Source: Rotaria sp. Silwood1
Taxonomy: Eukaryota; Rotifera; Eurotatoria; Philodinida; Philodinidae
Direction: 5' to 3'
Assembly (NCBI GenBank): GCA_905250075.1
Contig: CAJNOP010000084.1
Span: 578,069 to 642,068 of the forward strand
Length of the DNA: 64,000 nucleotides
Shown here: piece by piece, positions 35,270 to 47,376 of the stretch
How positions within the stretch are numbered: the first letter of the stretch is position 1
How the letters are laid out: each line of letters starts with the position of its first letter
Notes under the pieces: generated by a model
What the model was told of the DNA's origin: nothing
What the model saw: the letters and a program-made list of their open reading frames with translations, nothing else
Database searches by the model: none
Position numbers and translations under genes: made by a program

Positions 35270-36283
35270 TTAGTCTTTTTCAAAAAGAAGTGATCGTAAA
35301 TTTTTATAATAATCAAGTCTTATGTTTGCATAAGTAATATAATCATAATCTATTTGTGATATTTGTGCTTGAACTAATCCCCAAAGCCCCCACATTAAAA
35401 ATGAAAGAGCAGAAAATTGATCAATAAGATGACATAAATCATCATTAATAGTTTGTTGATGCATCCCACGAGTTTGAAAATATATTTTCAACCATCTTTT
35501 TTGTTCATCTCGACCTGGATATAAGCTAAAATCTGTATCATCACCACCAGCATATTCAACAAAATGATTTGCAATATCAAATAAAGCATAATTTATATGA
35601 GCATATTCAAAATCAATAAATGATACTGATTGATCTTTTTCATTATAAATTATATTTTTAACAACTAAATCATTATGACATAATACAAGTTCTTTACCAA
35701 ATTCAGCATTTGGAACAAGACGAGGAAGAATATGTTCATCTAATGCATTAATATCTGATATGATAGATGTTAAATCGAATGAACTTCCATTAAGTAACTC
35801 AATAAATTTACGTAATATTGAAATAATATAAGGTTTTTCAGTTTCTACAATTGGTACATTATGAAATTGTGCAAGTTTAATTGCAATCAATTGTGCTATA
35901 TTTTCTTTTCGTACATCATCTCTTGAACATGCTTTTCCTGATACATATTCATAAATAATTCCATTATTAAAGTGAATAAGAACACGTTGAGAAAAGACAT
36001 GTTGTTCAGACAATATATTCATAGTATTTATTTCTGATTGTCGATCAATATATAATTCTGTTTGAGCACCATATATTTTAATAATTAAAGCATTTGAATC
36101 ATCATCAGAAGTTCGAGTATCAAAAAGACCTAAGATTATATTTGCTAAACCTTCAGTAAATGTTACTAAACGCGTATTTGATTGAGTCCAATCTGATCGA
36201 ATTGATTTAAGTAGAGGATAAATTTCAGTTGAAATATTGGACAAAGATAATGTTACATTTTCAATTATTGAAAATGATTTCAT
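35270..36283 (-). CDS. Choline/ethanolamine kinase (most like ethanolamine kinase)
   Basis: A single exon of 337 aa from ATG 36283, chosen because the upstream in-frame extension to 36394 lacks family resemblance. Family motifs: FTEGLANIILG (N-lobe glycine loop region), LIIKIYG (ATP-binding Lys), LCHNDLVVKNII (Brenner's motif with catalytic Asp and Asn), and FIDFEYAHINYALFDIANHF with EYAGG (choline-kinase motif; metal-binding Asp in IDFEYA). The enzyme phosphorylates ethanolamine or choline with ATP, the first step of the CDP-ethanolamine/CDP-choline (Kennedy) pathway, in the cytosol. The FTEG start of the N-lobe favours ethanolamine kinase; substrate cannot be fixed from sequence. The length is close to the usual 350-400 aa. 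Confidence 0.9.
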   Translation of the reverse strand: MKSFSIIENVTLSLSNISTEIYPLLKSIRSDWTQSNTRLVTFTEGLANIILGLFDTRTSDDDSNALIIKIYGAQTELYIDRQSEINTMNILSEQHVFSQRVLIHFNNGIIYEYVSGKACSRDDVRKENIAQLIAIKLAQFHNVPIVETEKPYIISILRKFIELLNGSSFDLTSIISDINALDEHILPRLVPNAEFGKELVLCHNDLVVKNIIYNEKDQSVSFIDFEYAHINYALFDIANHFVEYAGGDDTDFSLYPGRDEQKRWLKIYFQTRGMHQQTINDDLCHLIDQFSALSFLMWGLWGLVQAQISQIDYDYITYANIRLDYYKNLRSLLFEKD

Positions 36284-38165
36284 CCTAAAATAATCATTCA
36301 AAACAATACATATAACATAAAATGCCTCGACAGTTTTACATAGTACATCAATAGTATTGTTTTTTAATGATATTATTTTCTTTTTCTCTTTCAAGTATTT
36401 TTATAAATATGTTACAAGACACGTCATAATAGTTTGAAAGAGATAAAAGACATTTATGTTATATGATATTCGCATTCTCGAATCTATTTTGTTTTTTTCA
36501 TTTTCACTTACTGACAAGAACCGATTGTATCTATATCAAGGGTATCAATCGAAAAAAGTTTCACTTAAATAAACGAGATAGTTTATTATCTCACCTAAAA
36601 GTAAAGAGTATAATTCTTATCAGTAAAAGACCTTGAAATATGTATGTTTATTTTGAATATCTACAATAATAAACATAGTCAAAAGATTATTAAATTAAAG
36701 TTTAATTTGATCTTTGTCATTGGTAAAAACAAATATTTTTTTGATAACAAATAAATAAGATTATTATCATTGTGATATGAAAGCACTCTCTAAAGTATAA
36801 AACAAAATTATTTAATAAAACTTCCATCATTTAATTTAATAATATGATGTTTATATTAACCTTAATAGTTTCACATACACCAATAAGAAGAAATTAAAAA
36901 AATTTATCTTATAGAGGATATGTTTTGACATAGGAGACAAAAATGGTAGAATAGAAATCGGTGTGGCTGTAGATGTGTAGTCCTCTATCAGTAAATTGAC
37001 TTTAGTTCCTTCAAAGTCTTATGAAAACAGGATTTACTATATACCATCCGACGCGCCTCAAAAGGCTCTACAACATAGTATATTTAATTTTTCATTCCTG
37101 AATAGATCACCTTATCCAATAAGATCATTTAGTCGTCATCAGAACTTTTGGTTAACCCTAAATAACATGAATAGTTATTTGCAAGAGAATAAAGATATTT
37201 GATTTATTCTTTTAATTGTGAAATGACTGCCATAATATGCAGAATTGCTCTGTGTGATTAATCGGAAAAGATTAAGTTTCATCATACACTTAAGTAAAAA
37301 TTTGTTTTGTTCAACTAATTTCTTATCTTTCATCGACTCAAGTCAATTATTGTTCTTTTCTGAGCTCCCTTAATTAGCATAGCGTAAAATAATAAAGACA
37401 CTATGCAACAAATCTGAGAACGTTTTCTTTCTTTGTTGTTATTTATGTTTACAATCAATGACAATGAAGAATTACCATCTAGTTGCTGTAATGATTTCAT
37501 AGGTTTCGTTGCAAAGTTTCCAAAAATTAATAGAAATACTGGTCGTATAATACAAAAAAAAAAGGAAAAATGATACATCTTATGCACTAATGTTCAGTAT
37601 GAGAAAAACGCGTTTTTACGAGTTTTATTAATCCAATCACGGTTGACGGTGTTCTTTAAGTTTTTATTGGGAACAGTTTTTCTAGAGTTACTCACTGAAA
37701 CGAATAACTTACTTTTAAACACTTTTGAACTCGTTAAATCGTTACCTTGAGCAGATGTTTCAGAGCTAAAAAAGTCAATTTTGATGAGTCGATCAACTTC
37801 AAACATGTAAAAAAGAGTCTTTTTTCCCTTTTTTTTCTCGATTTTTTAATCATTGAGCTTTTTCATGTTCTCTATCTGTTAATCATTTTTTCCACAGTTC
37901 CGTGTCTTTTACTTTCTTCCATGTCGTACCCTATTCTTTTTTTACTTCACTTTCATTTCTCTTTTTCTCTCCTATTTGTATTTTATTTATTCTATTCCTT
38001 CCTGTTTCGCGTCTTGTTTTAATTGGAAACCACTACTTTAAAGTATTCTTCTCATGCAACTTAATAAATCGTTCCTCCTTTTACATGAATAATAGTTTTA
38101 CTAAGTTGATAGATAGATATTCTTACGTCACCTAAAAAATATAGAAATTCTTTACCTCAGATTAA

Positions 38166-38313
38166 GTGGGTGTGGTGGGTGTGGGTGAGAGTGCTGGTGT
38201 GGTTGTCGGTATGAGGTGTCCGTGTGGGTGTGTGAGTGTGAATATACTTCTTCATCTGATTCACACCCACACCCACATCCGCCCACACCGACACCGACAC
38301 CCACACCCACCCT
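38166..38313. repeat. Telomere-like hairpin H10, the largest copy
   Basis: About 75 bp of GTGGG/GTGTGG units (GTGGGTGTGGTGGGTGTGGG and on), an ATACTTCTTCATCTGATT loop, then about 55 bp of CACACCCACACCC units including CCGACACCGACACC. It ends CACCCACCCTTG. A frame reading through it on the minus strand is an artefact of the repeat. Confidence 0.8.
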
Positions 38314-39955
38314 TGTAAACCCGAGTTCGAATTGACCTTAAACTTGTAAGCTTGGTCTTGTAAGTTCGAACTCAATAGAGATTTAAGCTCAAAACTAAAC
38401 ATTGAGTCGACCTTCATTTCATCGCGCTCAATTGGCTTGGGTTTGGCGAATGGTTAGAAAATCCGAATTTGTAATCGGTTTTTCAAACTTTTAAGATTAA
38501 TTTTGTTCACTTGTAAGTTTTTTGGGGAAATTTTTCTGTAAAGGCGTCATTTATGTAGAAACAAAGGTTTGGAAGAAAACATGATCTTTTTTCGAAAAAA
38601 GCATTTTTTTTTAATGAAAAAATTGAACTTAAAATTTCGACAAACTCATTATACAGTCGGATTTCTTGACCCTGATAACCTATGTTTCCAATTCACTAGT
38701 GAAATCCAAGTCAAATATGGTCAAACTTCAACCCAAATTCAGACGAATCTTATGTTTGGATTTGACAGAATTTGGGTTTGGTGCGCCTCTATCAGCTACT
38801 GTCCTTGATTCATAGAAAAGTAGCTCTTTATTCATCCATCGCTAAGCTCGATCAAATTCGATCGAAACTTGAACTTTGAAGTTTGAGCTTGATCGAATTC
38901 GAGTGCGTATGTTCGAGTTAAAATCGAACTCAATCCTATAAAGCTTGGTATCGAAACTCGAAATTGAATTCGGGTTTGATACATGTCAATTTGCAATGAA
39001 AGTATATTTTTTTCAGTCTCATTCATAATGTGTACTCATCGTGAATCTTTTTTAGATTTTGTTATTAACCTCTTCATCTCAATCACTTATTATGTGTAAG
39101 CTTATTCACTCGATCGCTTGAGGTCGCTCCGAACAATAATTCGTTGTCGGCATAACTAAAGTGATTGTGGTCAATGAGGAAAAACAATCTGGATGTCTGC
39201 ATTATGGTGTTGATGATTGGTTCAGTTCCACAGAGTTTAAAGAAAAAAGTGCTCACAAAAAAAATGAGGGATCAGTCAAAACGTTTTGATTCGCCAAATA
39301 TCCCATCAACTATCTGTGCTTTCAACAATGCATAGTTCTATGAGTAGTCAACCAAAAAAACACACGAAGTATTCACAAAATTTCCTTTCATATCAGACTT
39401 TGTAGAGTTTTTCGCTGATCATTTTCGTAAAACAGTTCTTTGAATTTCAATGAGAAATGACAATGTTGTAGAGTAGCGAAAGCAGCTGAACTGTACAGAA
39501 AAGTAGACACAAGATATATTTTTGTAAACAACTACCTGTTGATCTCCTCTGTACTAGGATGATCATTGTTGATATATAGTAGACAGATATTTTAGATAAA
39601 ATAACTATACAATCGGAGATATTCATGTTAGATTTGATTTTGTGAAAGAAAGATTTGCAAAGACATCGTCGATTTTGGAGAATAAACTCATAAAACCGAA
39701 TGATTTTTCAATCAAACGAGCCTCTTTTTTCGTCCACAATCATCTCCATAAGTGACTCGCATTGGATAAGCGAAGGTTTTAATTACTCTCATGATAAAGA
39801 AATCAATGGTTTTAAATGGTACTCAATAAATGTCATCCACAAATGAAAATGTTTTTTCTTTCGGGTAAACCGCTTGCATCCTTATCGTCAGCGTCAATCC
39901 CATCCCTCTATGCTTTCCGTATCAAGCTTTATGCATTTACCCACACTTTGTGTGA

Positions 39956-40023
39956 AGGGTGGGAGATGGGTGTGGGAAGAATTTGAATCATATACACCCA
40001 CCCACATCCACACCCACACCCTT
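39956..40023. repeat. Telomere-like hairpin H11
   Basis: AAGGGTGGGAGATGGGTGTG, a GAAGAATTTGAATCATAT loop, then ACACCCACCCACATCCACAC through CCACACCCTT. The termini AAGGGTG/CACCCTT are perfectly inverted. Confidence 0.75.
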
Positions 40024-40337
40024 CATTAGGGGAGAGGGAGAAGTAAGTTTTTTTGGTCCACCCTGGATTTCACTGTAATCCTTCATTCGACTTTACAAGC
40101 CGCTTTTTTGCTAAAAAACTGCTATTATTTTCTTCACTGTTGTCACTATTTGACGAGATTACGAGAAACGGTGACGTAATAATGTAGATTTTTACCATTC
40201 ACAATGCTGGGTTTTTGGAGCTAGAAAAAGAAATAAACAGAAAAAAAAAAGCTTAATGTTGTGTTTTCATATTCATTAGTAATATTGTTGAAGTAAAAGA
40301 CCCCAGTAGGTGTTATAGGAGAAGGATGTTTATAGAG

Positions 40338-40770
40338 AAAGCTGGTTAGCGCAGCCTCTTTGCTGCTGAAATGTGGAACTCATATATCTTCTTTAGCAGA
40401 TGATAGTAATACAAAATGCAGAAAGTATGAAATCAAGAATTTTTTTATTTTTTCTTTCTGAAAGAGGCTCTATTTCCCGTTTTCATTTTTGCTATTGGCT
40501 GATTATTTTTAATTTTTATACATCTTTTTTTCTTAATTTAACAGTTGTATTATTATCAGCATTGAATTAAATGATAAACAAGACTGCTATATATATCCAT
40601 GATTTAATCCTAGATGTCGAGGTGTGTAATCTGGAGTTGTCTGTAACGGGGAGGAGAAGGGGAAGCAGTGGTTGTTAGCGTCTGTGATTTTGGTAGAGGG
40701 GAATAGTAGCCTCAAAGACTTTGATTTAAACTTGCACTCATTATTTTCATCGAAAATATATGTGCCTTTC
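40338..40770 (-). repeat. Hairpin/T-run repeat, copy C
   Basis: On the minus strand it begins CACATATATTTTCGAT (40768-40751), passes CGTTACAGAC (about 40647-40638) and ends AGTTCCACATTTCAGCAGCA with a GCAGC/GCTGC stem and CGCTAACCAGCTTT (40366-40338). The order matches copy A. Confidence 0.55.
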
Positions 40771-41628
40771 GCAATAGAATACATGGAAAAGCAAAATCCT
40801 TCAAGTCAAATTCGACTTAGTTTTGATTTCTGGTTATCACAAATACTTAATCACTCTATTCCAGTCTGATCTTTGAATTCTGTTTTTGGCGCCTGTTCGA
40901 TGAGATTGTTTGGTAGATTTTGAAATCATTTCAAATTTTGAAAGTATCTTCTTCGTGTGCCATTCTATTAACAGTATTTTTTGGATTTGTTGGTTGCATT
41001 TCAAAGAAAAATATTTATTAGCTTGTTCAGTACACCATATACTTGTATAAAGCAAATAAAGTTGAGGAATTCTCTCTATCTACTTATATTTTAATGACAA
41101 TAAATCACAATATCCTGTACTTGATTTTAATGTCAACGATAAGTTCAATTTCTGTTGAAAAATGACATGTGCAATAGGAAATTTAAAGAAAACGAAGGTC
41201 GTCGAAATACTTCGGTTTTACTATAATTAGATCTACACATTTTCTTAAGCGTTAATAAGATTTTCGAATCGTGCCAAATAAAACATCCAACAACTGTTTA
41301 TTCAAATAGAAAAATCAACTTTGAAAATCATCATTAATATTTATCAAGATGAGCAGACGAGAATATAAATGACGGCAAACAGGTTTTCATTGCTTTTGTT
41401 AGGTTCTACTGTATTTATTGTCATTATTGTAATCATTGTGATCATGAACGAATTTGCAAGACATAAAATATGCAGCGCTCAAAGTTGATGAAAAAGGTTC
41501 ATGTATTAAGTTACAAAATGAAAAGTATTTTTAATCGAATAGGACTCAATGTATAGGATGTGTCCGATGATAACAAGTTGTCAAAACGAAGGACGTTGAC
41601 ATGTTCGGTACTAGATCATAACGATTGA

Positions 41629-42600
41629 TCACCATACGATTGTTTGAATTCTAGTTGGTCTCGTTTGTTCTGTAAAAGGAAGAACTCGTGTAGAGTGACG
41701 TCGTTTCAAGCATAACATGACTTTTACTTGGCGTCGAAAAGTTCGTGATACAACAAAATAGACATAGAGAGAAGCGCACGAATGTACATAAAGCAATAGC
41801 TGTGTAATGCAGAGTATGAAATGATCCAAAGCAGTTGTTCCCTGACTACTCTTGCCTGTTATCAAAAAATAGGCTTGCAACAGTGATGCTGGCAATATCG
41901 ACATAACAACTATACTTGTTTGAATCAAAATCATTTGAACTACTTGGTTATGAAGTTTATGTGTAGCTAGACCTGTGCGTTGACGTTGAGTAGGTGTTTT
42001 CAAATTGCGCCAGGTAAGAAAACCAAAAACACTCAAAAGTGTTATCGGCATGGGAACACCAACAATTGCATACATAAGAGGAACCATGTGTTTAAAGTTA
42101 GCATTGACATATTCACACAATTGATAGTTCGGTGTAACATTTCGATAGAGAGCAAAAGGAATGCTGATAGCAGAGGATACTAGAATGGTCAAAAACACGA
42201 GCAGTCGAGCTCTATTTAATGTTATCCATTCTCGATGAGACGGTGATCGACATGTTTGCAAATAACGTTCGATCGCTGCCAAATACATACATGTAAGAGC
42301 CATTACACCACCAGCAAAATACAAAAATGATGTTGATTTACACATTTCTATAGATATACCGTAGAAATCGTAGCCCAATGTATAAGTAAGTGAATCTGGA
42401 AAAGCAGATGCAATGAGAGCTATCTGTTCTCCAAATGTTGATCCAGCCAGAAATGTTGAACTTGAAAGAGAACGATATTTTTTTCGGCGTACAAATACTG
42501 AGATTGTTAATAAATTACCGATTGATCCAACGGAAGCCAGAAAAAATCCGAGATAAATGTAGAGATATTTAGCTATCACGATGATTAGTTCACTCGACAT
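41629..42600 (-). CDS. Rhodopsin-like GPCR (peptide/FMRFamide-receptor type)
   Basis: An intact single-exon 323-aa seven-helix receptor. TM1 has the GN pair (VGSIGNLLTISVF). A short loop leads to TM2 (FLAGSTFGEQIALIASAF), and TM3 ends with the ERY motif (MYLAAIERYLQT). EL2 carries Cys (YQLCEYVN) able to pair with the TM3-start Cys (EMCKSTSF). TM5 is around MYAIVGVPMPITLLSVFGF, TM6 around QMILIQTSIVVMSILPA, TM7 around LLLYVHSCASLYVYFVV, followed by a basic helix 8 (SRTFRRQVKVMLC). It is a plasma-membrane G-protein-coupled receptor, with a peptide ligand likely by family but not provable here. The closest described groups are the invertebrate FMRFamide-like receptors expanded in bdelloids. The start is the only Met upstream of TM1. 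Confidence 0.88.
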   Translation of the reverse strand: MSSELIIVIAKYLYIYLGFFLASVGSIGNLLTISVFVRRKKYRSLSSSTFLAGSTFGEQIALIASAFPDSLTYTLGYDFYGISIEMCKSTSFLYFAGGVMALTCMYLAAIERYLQTCRSPSHREWITLNRARLLVFLTILVSSAISIPFALYRNVTPNYQLCEYVNANFKHMVPLMYAIVGVPMPITLLSVFGFLTWRNLKTPTQRQRTGLATHKLHNQVVQMILIQTSIVVMSILPASLLQAYFLITGKSSQGTTALDHFILCITQLLLYVHSCASLYVYFVVSRTFRRQVKVMLCLKRRHSTRVLPFTEQTRPTRIQTIVW

Positions 42601-44366
42601 GTCACTCGTTTATGTTAGAAAAAAAACAAACCAATAGATTTTTCTTTTCAATGAATCAAAAACAAATGCACATCAAGTCTACGACTATATGCTGTTATAA
42701 AATGAGATAATATCGTCTTGAACGTTGTCTGAATGATTAAAATATTATGAAAAAAAAACAGCTAAAGCCTCTAATTTCATTGGACATTATCTTGTCATGC
42801 CATTGAGAAAAAAAAATCTGACATTTCTTTTGCATCCACAACACAACATTTTATCTAAACTTTCCAACGGTTCATCGAAAAGAAGATCTTTGCTGGATAT
42901 CTACCCCGCTGTGATTGCTGACGTTTTGATTAGCTTATGCTTCAATTTCTTAAGAAAATCTCTTTTATTGTGTTGCTTAAAGATAATATGACATGTCACT
43001 TTCTTTTCAAATATATGTCAGAAACAACTTCGTTTTTCTTGTAATGAACTGTTCTGCACGAGAGTTGCCAAAAAGAATCAAAAAATTCTGCGAATAAGAT
43101 TATATTTTTGAAGCTGACAGAACTTCTCATGCTAATTATTTTAGTCATTTAAACAATTAACTTTGAGAGAAAATGAAGAAGCGTAAGAAACAATGCTGGC
43201 CTTCTGTTGTCAAACATAAAAAATCGACTTTTTCATTAATGTCAATGATTTTATTACGGATAAACTGATAGTTCAAAACTTCGTTAATTGTCTCTGTAGT
43301 ATGAATAATAGGAATGTTAATTTAGTTTCAATTTTTGCTTTCAAATAAAGATAAAGATAAAGAAAATCCTTGTGTTTGAAAAAAAAAGAAAAAGAAAATC
43401 TTTGTGTTGCAAAGTAAAGCTAAATTAACAATACTAATGAGTGACATTTTATCTGCATCCTTTCACCTGAACAAAAAATTAATACTCTATCTCGATGAAG
43501 TTCAGGCCTTTTGTGAAAAATAAGTAAGAGATTTAATTGACACGTATTATTTTGACTCATTATCAGCACGAGTATTCTTGTATATGTATATATCAGAACG
43601 AAAGATATATAGCACGAGTTTTTCCCAGTTACAATTGTGTGATACCAATCATGTCATTCAGGAAATTTGCCAACATTAGTAGTTCTTGAAGGCGTACAAA
43701 GCCAATACAAGTGTCCTTGAATCGGTTCTACTTCGAGAATGAATTTGATATATCAAGATACAAATCTAAAGAATTGCAACTGATATTTTTACAAGTCTCG
43801 GATCCAGGCTTAACAAATGCCATAGCCGAACTCCTATTTTTAATCATGTTTGAAATTCGATTTTATTGTATGTGGTTTATGATGCCATTTTACTCATAAA
43901 AATAGATTCTGATTGATTATTTATATAGAAGAGTGAGTGAGTCATGCAACACAACCCTGCTCGAGGTCTATCTCAGGTTTCATTGACAATTTTGTCGGGT
44001 TTTCTCAGATTCTATTTTTCCATAGTGTGTATTCCTACCCTCTATTCCTTTTTTGTGGTATATCCGAAAAGAAGAGTTAAGTAGAAATTAATTGATTTTT
44101 ACTCGAGATAATATACGAATGCATGCACAATTTCTTTTGACTATGAAAAAATAAAAACTTCTTTTCATTTTTACTGTTTGTTGTAGTCATTGTTCAGAAA
44201 TGAGTTCAAAAGGTTTGCGTGTCTATATGAATTATAGCTCGACGTAACAAATTATTTCGTATTCTGAGTCTGGTTTGACATATTACGAAAGTTTTCGAGA
44301 CAATCCCAATTGTCTTGTGCAACAGGACTACGGGATATTTTAGGATTTAGTGCTGTTTCGGAGAGA
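42601..44366. other. Intergenic, no gene seen
   Basis: A+T-rich. The short open frames (42797, 43711) have no recognisable features. Confidence 0.45.
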
Positions 44367-44453
44367 GGGTGGATGTGGATGTGGTGTGAATATAAATGGT
44401 GTTCTTTCTTCCTTCACATCCACACCCACACCCACACTCACATCCACACCCCA
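44367..44453. repeat. Telomere-like hairpin H12
   Basis: GGGTGGATGTGGATGTGGTG, an A+T-rich loop containing GTTCTTTCTTCC, then TTCACATCCACACCCACACC continuing through CATCCACACCCC. The loop motif is shared with H9 and H19. Confidence 0.75.
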
Positions 44454-44820
44454 CAGCCTAATCACCTTAACAGTTCTGATTTAATGGTAAAACTTTGAAA
44501 ATTAACCGAAAAATGGAATTGAATTTATGAAGTAAGTACTATCATATAAAATAATTCTGTCACGATTATCGAATTTTGCAGCAGTATTCAACTAGAATTG
44601 TATCGCTTAGTAAAGATTGTATTCAATGTAGGGATATCTAAATTAATCGGAATCTTTCAATATGCATGATGAAAAACTAATTAAATAAATACAGTTAATT
44701 GTATTTCTTTAGAATAACGAACATCACTTTAAAAAACGAGATTCACATTATGAAAATAATGCGATGATTTGAGCTGCTTCAAACAATGAGAATCATGTAG
44801 TAAAAACGAAGCAACAGGGT

Positions 44821-45724
44821 GAGTATGGGCGGGCGAGGGTATGGATCTTGCTGAAGCGAGAATCTATAACTGAATCACATCTACACCCACCTACATCCAT
44901 TGGTGTGGATTTGACTGTGACTGAAAGACTGTCTCATTCCCAAACTCATGTCTATTCTCTGCAAGTATCTGAATTTTTATTTCTCTCATAAAAATGAACT
45001 TTTTCTGAGTGTGAAGAGAACCTCAAAGTGCTGAATAGCTTCTCTCTATATTGACAAACAAAAGATTCGCTCTCCAATAAAGTGAAGTGGTCTCTCTCTA
45101 AAATGGCTCAGCCATTTTATTTCTCTTCTCACTTGGAAAGAACGTGCCGTAGTGTACAGAGAATTATTGAAAAAAAAAAGAAACATACATACTGCAACTC
45201 ACATCCAGAAACGATATTGCGACATTCTCAATTTCTCGGTAAGTTCGAGCATACGTGTGAACTAGGGTGGAATTCAACAATCGGCGCACGCAACATGCTA
45301 ACGTTCGGGAAACACACTAAAATGAAATGTGTCGCATGGATTGTACTTTGCTAAACAATGTACAAAACACATCCAGGGTTTAGTCGTGGAGTGTAGGTGT
45401 GGGTGGGTGGGTGTGGACTGTGGTGGAGTGGCATGCGGGCATGGATATTTCTCATGTCTATATCTATACCCACGGCTACACCGACACTTGTCATGAGCTC
45501 TCCAGATTTCAACCACTTGACCTATGTTCTCTCGGATAATCGCGCTGAAACGGGTATTTCAACATGTTGAGTTGAATGGTCATATATGCTTTAAACTTAA
45601 AATTGAATGTGGGTATGGACGTGGACATCGGATAAAGCCCTTGATCGGATCCTGAAAACAGGATGTGGGTGTGGTTTTTTAGGTCTTCTTCTCATCTTCA
45701 CCCGCATCCACTCACACCCGCGTC
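44821..45724. repeat. Cluster of three telomere-like hairpins, H13 to H15
   Basis: H13 is 44821-44900 (GGGCGGGCGAGGGTATGGAT ... ACACCCACCTACATCC). H14 is 45386-45488 (GTGTGGGTGGGTGGGTGTGG ... ATACCCACGGCTACACC). H15 is 45607-45724, with two G-arms (GTGGGTATGGACGTGG and GGATGTGGGTGTGG), a TCTTCTTCTCATCTTCA loop and a CACCCGCATCCACTCACACC arm. With H12 this makes four hairpins within 1.4 kb, the densest group in the window. No gene is supported between them. Confidence 0.65.
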
Positions 45725-47376
45725 AATACAAATGGTATTGCAACTGAAGATGCTAACATTCTAGTTGCGAATACTGGACACATATATTGATCCGAGGTGC
45801 AATATCAAAGCTACATACATGTTGTTCGAATGCACAAAGGAGTATTTGATGCGTTTACTGTACATATTATGAGATAGAAAGACATTCTAGCATCTCTAAG
45901 TCGGATAATTGATCTCAATGTCTTGAAGGATAAAAGTCGTCAAATTATTGAGTAAAGAATATTCTGTTATATTGTCTTTAGTGAATAATGGTGTAGTTGA
46001 TAGAAACAAACCGATAAGTATATATGAATTATTCAATCTACCTTAGTTGAAACCAATCGATTTCGACAACATAAAAAATAATGACTTACTTCATGTCTCA
46101 TCGATGCTTGTTTTTTTTAGCTATATCATCAATAATAATTTTATAAGTTACTATAGTAACTGTGACCTCGATAGAATATAGGATGAGAGCATCCCTAAAT
46201 TTCTTAATATATATACAGATAACCATCATGTGAATGGTAAAGAAATCAATATGACGTAAAAAGCTTTTTTCTTTCTGAGTATATGCTGACTAAGTCAAAC
46301 TAATTTCGAGAGCTATTCTTAAGAAAATAAAATACACAATGATTTATTGAGTTTATGTTTAAAATTTTCTATTAACAAAGTACTCCATATGGTCGACTGT
46401 TGATTATTAGTTAAAATTCGAAAATAGAAACTTATCGTTTAATAGATTTCTAAGTTGATGAATGGGAAAAACTGTACTAAAATGATTTCTAACAGAGTAC
46501 TGTTTGTACTTATTTTTCTACAGGCCATTTTTGAAACAGCAATTATTTCGAGGCTTACCTCTTCAAATGTTTTTTTTTCTAATATTGCAATATTATCCGA
46601 AGAACTTGTTAAAATTTTTTTTTTCATTGAATTAGGTCTCATCGTATTAATATTGAGTTGTTTTCATGTCAGACTTTAAATGTGACGAAACAATCTTGAT
46701 TTTATATCAACAAAAGAAAATATAACTGAAGAATTTTTGCAATATGTAGCAAACGTATAATAAATTCAGTAGAACAAAATCAATGGTAAACATACATGAA
46801 GTCAATATTTTCATGACATGTATATTTTATTTCTTATAAGTCCATACATATTAACTTTCTCTCTTTAAAAGAAGTTTCAATGATACTGAGTTTTTAAAAG
46901 AATCATAAAATTTGTCTTGAAATATGTTCTATATTAACCAGTTTGTTTACCATAACCACCTCATTTTTCTTCATGCATCTTGAAGCCAATCAAGACTGAT
47001 AAATTTGATTATCGTTGTCATAAAAATTTAACTCAGCTAACTTCAAATATATTTGTCATCATTCTCCATTTTGATAAAATCAACAAGCTATAAAAAAATC
47101 AAGCATGTTTCTCTTTCATCATTTGTGTCATATGTGCGTAAGAGCAAAGAAAACAAAGATGAAAATGTCGTTCTGTTGCCCAAATTCAAAGAATAGAAGA
47201 GGAAAGTAAAAAAAGAACAAACTCGTTTCCATGGTAGACGCAAAGAGAAGAATCATAATATAGATCAAATATACATGTGAATTGTTCGTCGTTCTGCACA
47301 TTAGATTACATCGTTAAAATACGCGTATTAATTTATATTCTGATTAAAGATCTCCATAGTTTTCGCTTATTGAAAA
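45725..47376. other. Intergenic with a possible transporter-like fragment
   Basis: Positions 46485-46680 (+) encode a hydrophobic stretch (RVLFVLIFLQAIFETAIISR, later AILSEELVKIFFF). This recalls the first two helices of nucleotide-sugar transporters (SLC35A type), but no further exons were found. It may be chance. Otherwise nothing is seen. Confidence 0.25.

Larger units (their letters stand above)
36284..41628. other. Long gene-poor interval with hairpins and repeats
   Basis: No gene supported in 5.3 kb. It contains half a hairpin arm near 36960 (GGTGTGGCTGTAGATGTG), H10 (38166-38313), a TTCGA-rich repeat (38310-39000), H11 (39956-40023) and repeat copy C (40338-40770). Open frames at 37594, 37747, 38569 and 40837 are low-complexity or unsupported. 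Confidence 0.5.

Noticed and set aside
38157..38417. Minus-strand frame with many Thr/His/Pro and Val/Trp residues
   Set aside because: It is a translation of hairpin H10 and flanking repeat, not a gene.
45298..45516. Minus-strand frame rich in His, Pro and Thr
   Set aside because: Its composition comes from hairpin H14; no coding support.
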